Shown here piece by piece: positions 12,463-12,809 of a DNA stretch of 12,809 nt. Numbering within the stretch: the first letter of the stretch is position 1; every line of letters starts with the position of its first letter. The notes under the pieces were generated by a model, which worked only from the letters and a program-made list of their open reading frames with translations, searched no databases and had not been told where the DNA came from. The DNA is from an uncultured Collinsella sp. (lineage in GTDB: Bacteria; Actinomycetota; Coriobacteriia; Coriobacteriales; Coriobacteriaceae), in assembly GCA_905197585.1 (NCBI GenBank), contig CAJJZO010000035.1, positions 1 through 12,809 on the forward strand, in the 5' to 3' direction. Position numbers and translations under genes: made by a program.

Positions 12463-12524
12463 CAATCTTGCTCTCTAGCTAATCAAAATTATAGCGATTC
12501 TTGATTAATTAGAGAGCAAGATTG
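12463..12524. repeat. Long palindrome around the ATPase promoter
   Basis: The 24-base arms 12463-12486 and 12501-12524 are complementary except for two central positions, with a 14-base spacer. The outer 14 bases of each arm (CAATCTTGCTCTCT / AGAGAGCAAGATTG) match perfectly. The inner arm reaches TAATCAA/TTGATTA. It begins 8 bases before the ATPase start codon and includes its leader and -10 box. It may be an operator for autoregulation or the end of a mobile element. Confidence 0.8.
12488..12493 (-). promoter_or_regulatory. -10 box of the ATPase gene
   Basis: On the minus strand the palindrome's spacer contains TATAAT (12488-12493). This would start transcription near 12481 with a leader of about 25 bases. 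The only -35-like hexamer, TTGCTC, is about 20 bases upstream in the opposite palindrome arm, so the promoter is probably weak or activator-dependent. Confidence 0.5.
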
Positions 12525-12531
12525 TGTGTAG

Positions 12532-12552
12532 CTTGATTAACACTTAAGCAAG
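12532..12552. promoter_or_regulatory. Second palindrome upstream of the ATPase gene
   Basis: CTTGATTAA-CAC-TTAAGCAAG has 9-base arms with one mismatch. It repeats the TTGATTAA word of the larger palindrome 32 bases away, which suggests a family of binding sites for one protein. Confidence 0.45.
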
Positions 12553-12555
12553 TTT

Positions 12556-12809
12556 ATCACCGTTATTGCTCCGAAGGATATCGAGTGGCTAAGAGGACAA
12601 CCGAGCTCGAATGCGACTCCCCGAGCAGTCAATTTGGGACGGGGCTTTTTTGACTACCCTCCCCCTGTAGAAAAATCCCTAACGCAGTTGCGGGGGAAAT
12701 ACTGGAACTTTTTTTTTTTGAACCCACCCCCACAAACGGTATAGAGACCGCCAGATAATTGGGGGGGTGTGGGGGGCTTTCGGCCCAGGCGCCCGCGGGT
12801 CCTGTGCGC
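12556..12809. other. Non-coding end region with homopolymer tracts
   Basis: No open frame of note exists on either strand in these 254 bases. The stretch holds an 11-T run (12709-12719), several C-runs (about 12658-12665 and 12724-12732) and two long G-runs near 12760-12776. It also holds short hairpins such as CGGT-atagag-ACCG. It reads like a compact intergenic or repeat region; errors in the homopolymers are possible. Confidence 0.5.
12619..12655 (+). terminator. Terminator-like hairpin without an obvious gene
   Basis: CCCCG (12619-12623) can pair with CGGGG (12640-12644), followed by C and TTTTTT (12646-12651). The alternative arms AGTCAA (12627-12632) and TTGACT (12650-12655) compete. 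No plus-strand gene lies upstream for 1.5 kb, so it may end a small RNA or belong to a dispersed repeat. Confidence 0.35.

Noticed and set aside
1..12809. CRISPR array, rRNA, insertion sequence or integrase
   Set aside because: No regularly spaced repeats, rRNA-like sequence, transposase or integrase motifs were seen on either strand.

Overview
The window looks like a piece of a GC-rich Actinobacterial chromosome, most likely a gut Coriobacteriia member such as Collinsella. The basis is a complete mannose-family PTS with a ManO/DUF956 protein, an oxygen-sensitive-looking multi-cluster Fe-S/FAD reductase, an orphan hypA and a Trp-rich DUF5692-like membrane protein. The taxon is recognition from gene content, not a database match.

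Layout, left to right. (1) 1-345: tRNA-Arg(CCU) on the minus strand with a hairpin downstream, then a long near-perfect inverted repeat (275-343). (2) 352-3635, minus strand: a mannose-class PTS operon in the order IIAB, IIC, IID, then a Rho-independent terminator, then the manO-like gene. The three PTS genes are 16-18 bases apart, each with a good ribosome binding site. (3) 3636-3972: AT-rich leader with a TATAAT box and repeated GTTTAAAC motifs. (4) 3973-4401, minus: a lone hypA nickel-chaperone gene with an unusual acidic tail, preceded by strong hairpins. (5) 4596-9403: a divergent module. A 925-residue Fe-S/FAD/NAD(P) reductase points left; a TetR-family regulator and a nine-helix Trp-rich membrane protein point right. 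They share a 189-base control region carrying two matched 15-base palindromes (TTGAC-N5-GTCAA), and the right-hand pair ends at a strong terminator. (6) 9533-11029, plus: an unrecognised single-pass membrane protein with a very acidic N-terminal part and a large, presumably extracytoplasmic C-terminal part. (7) 11103-12455, minus: an AAA_14/DUF4143-type ATPase behind a promoter sitting inside a long palindrome. (8) 12556-12809: non-coding, with homopolymer tracts and a terminator-like hairpin.

How the parts work together. IIAB, IIC and IID would import and phosphorylate mannose, glucose or a related sugar, and ManO is a known companion of such operons. The TetR-like protein very probably controls itself and the divergent reductase through the two palindromes; the membrane protein downstream is then a natural functional partner. 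This reductase-regulator-membrane protein module is the best candidate for an undescribed system here. The electron acceptor cannot be told from sequence.
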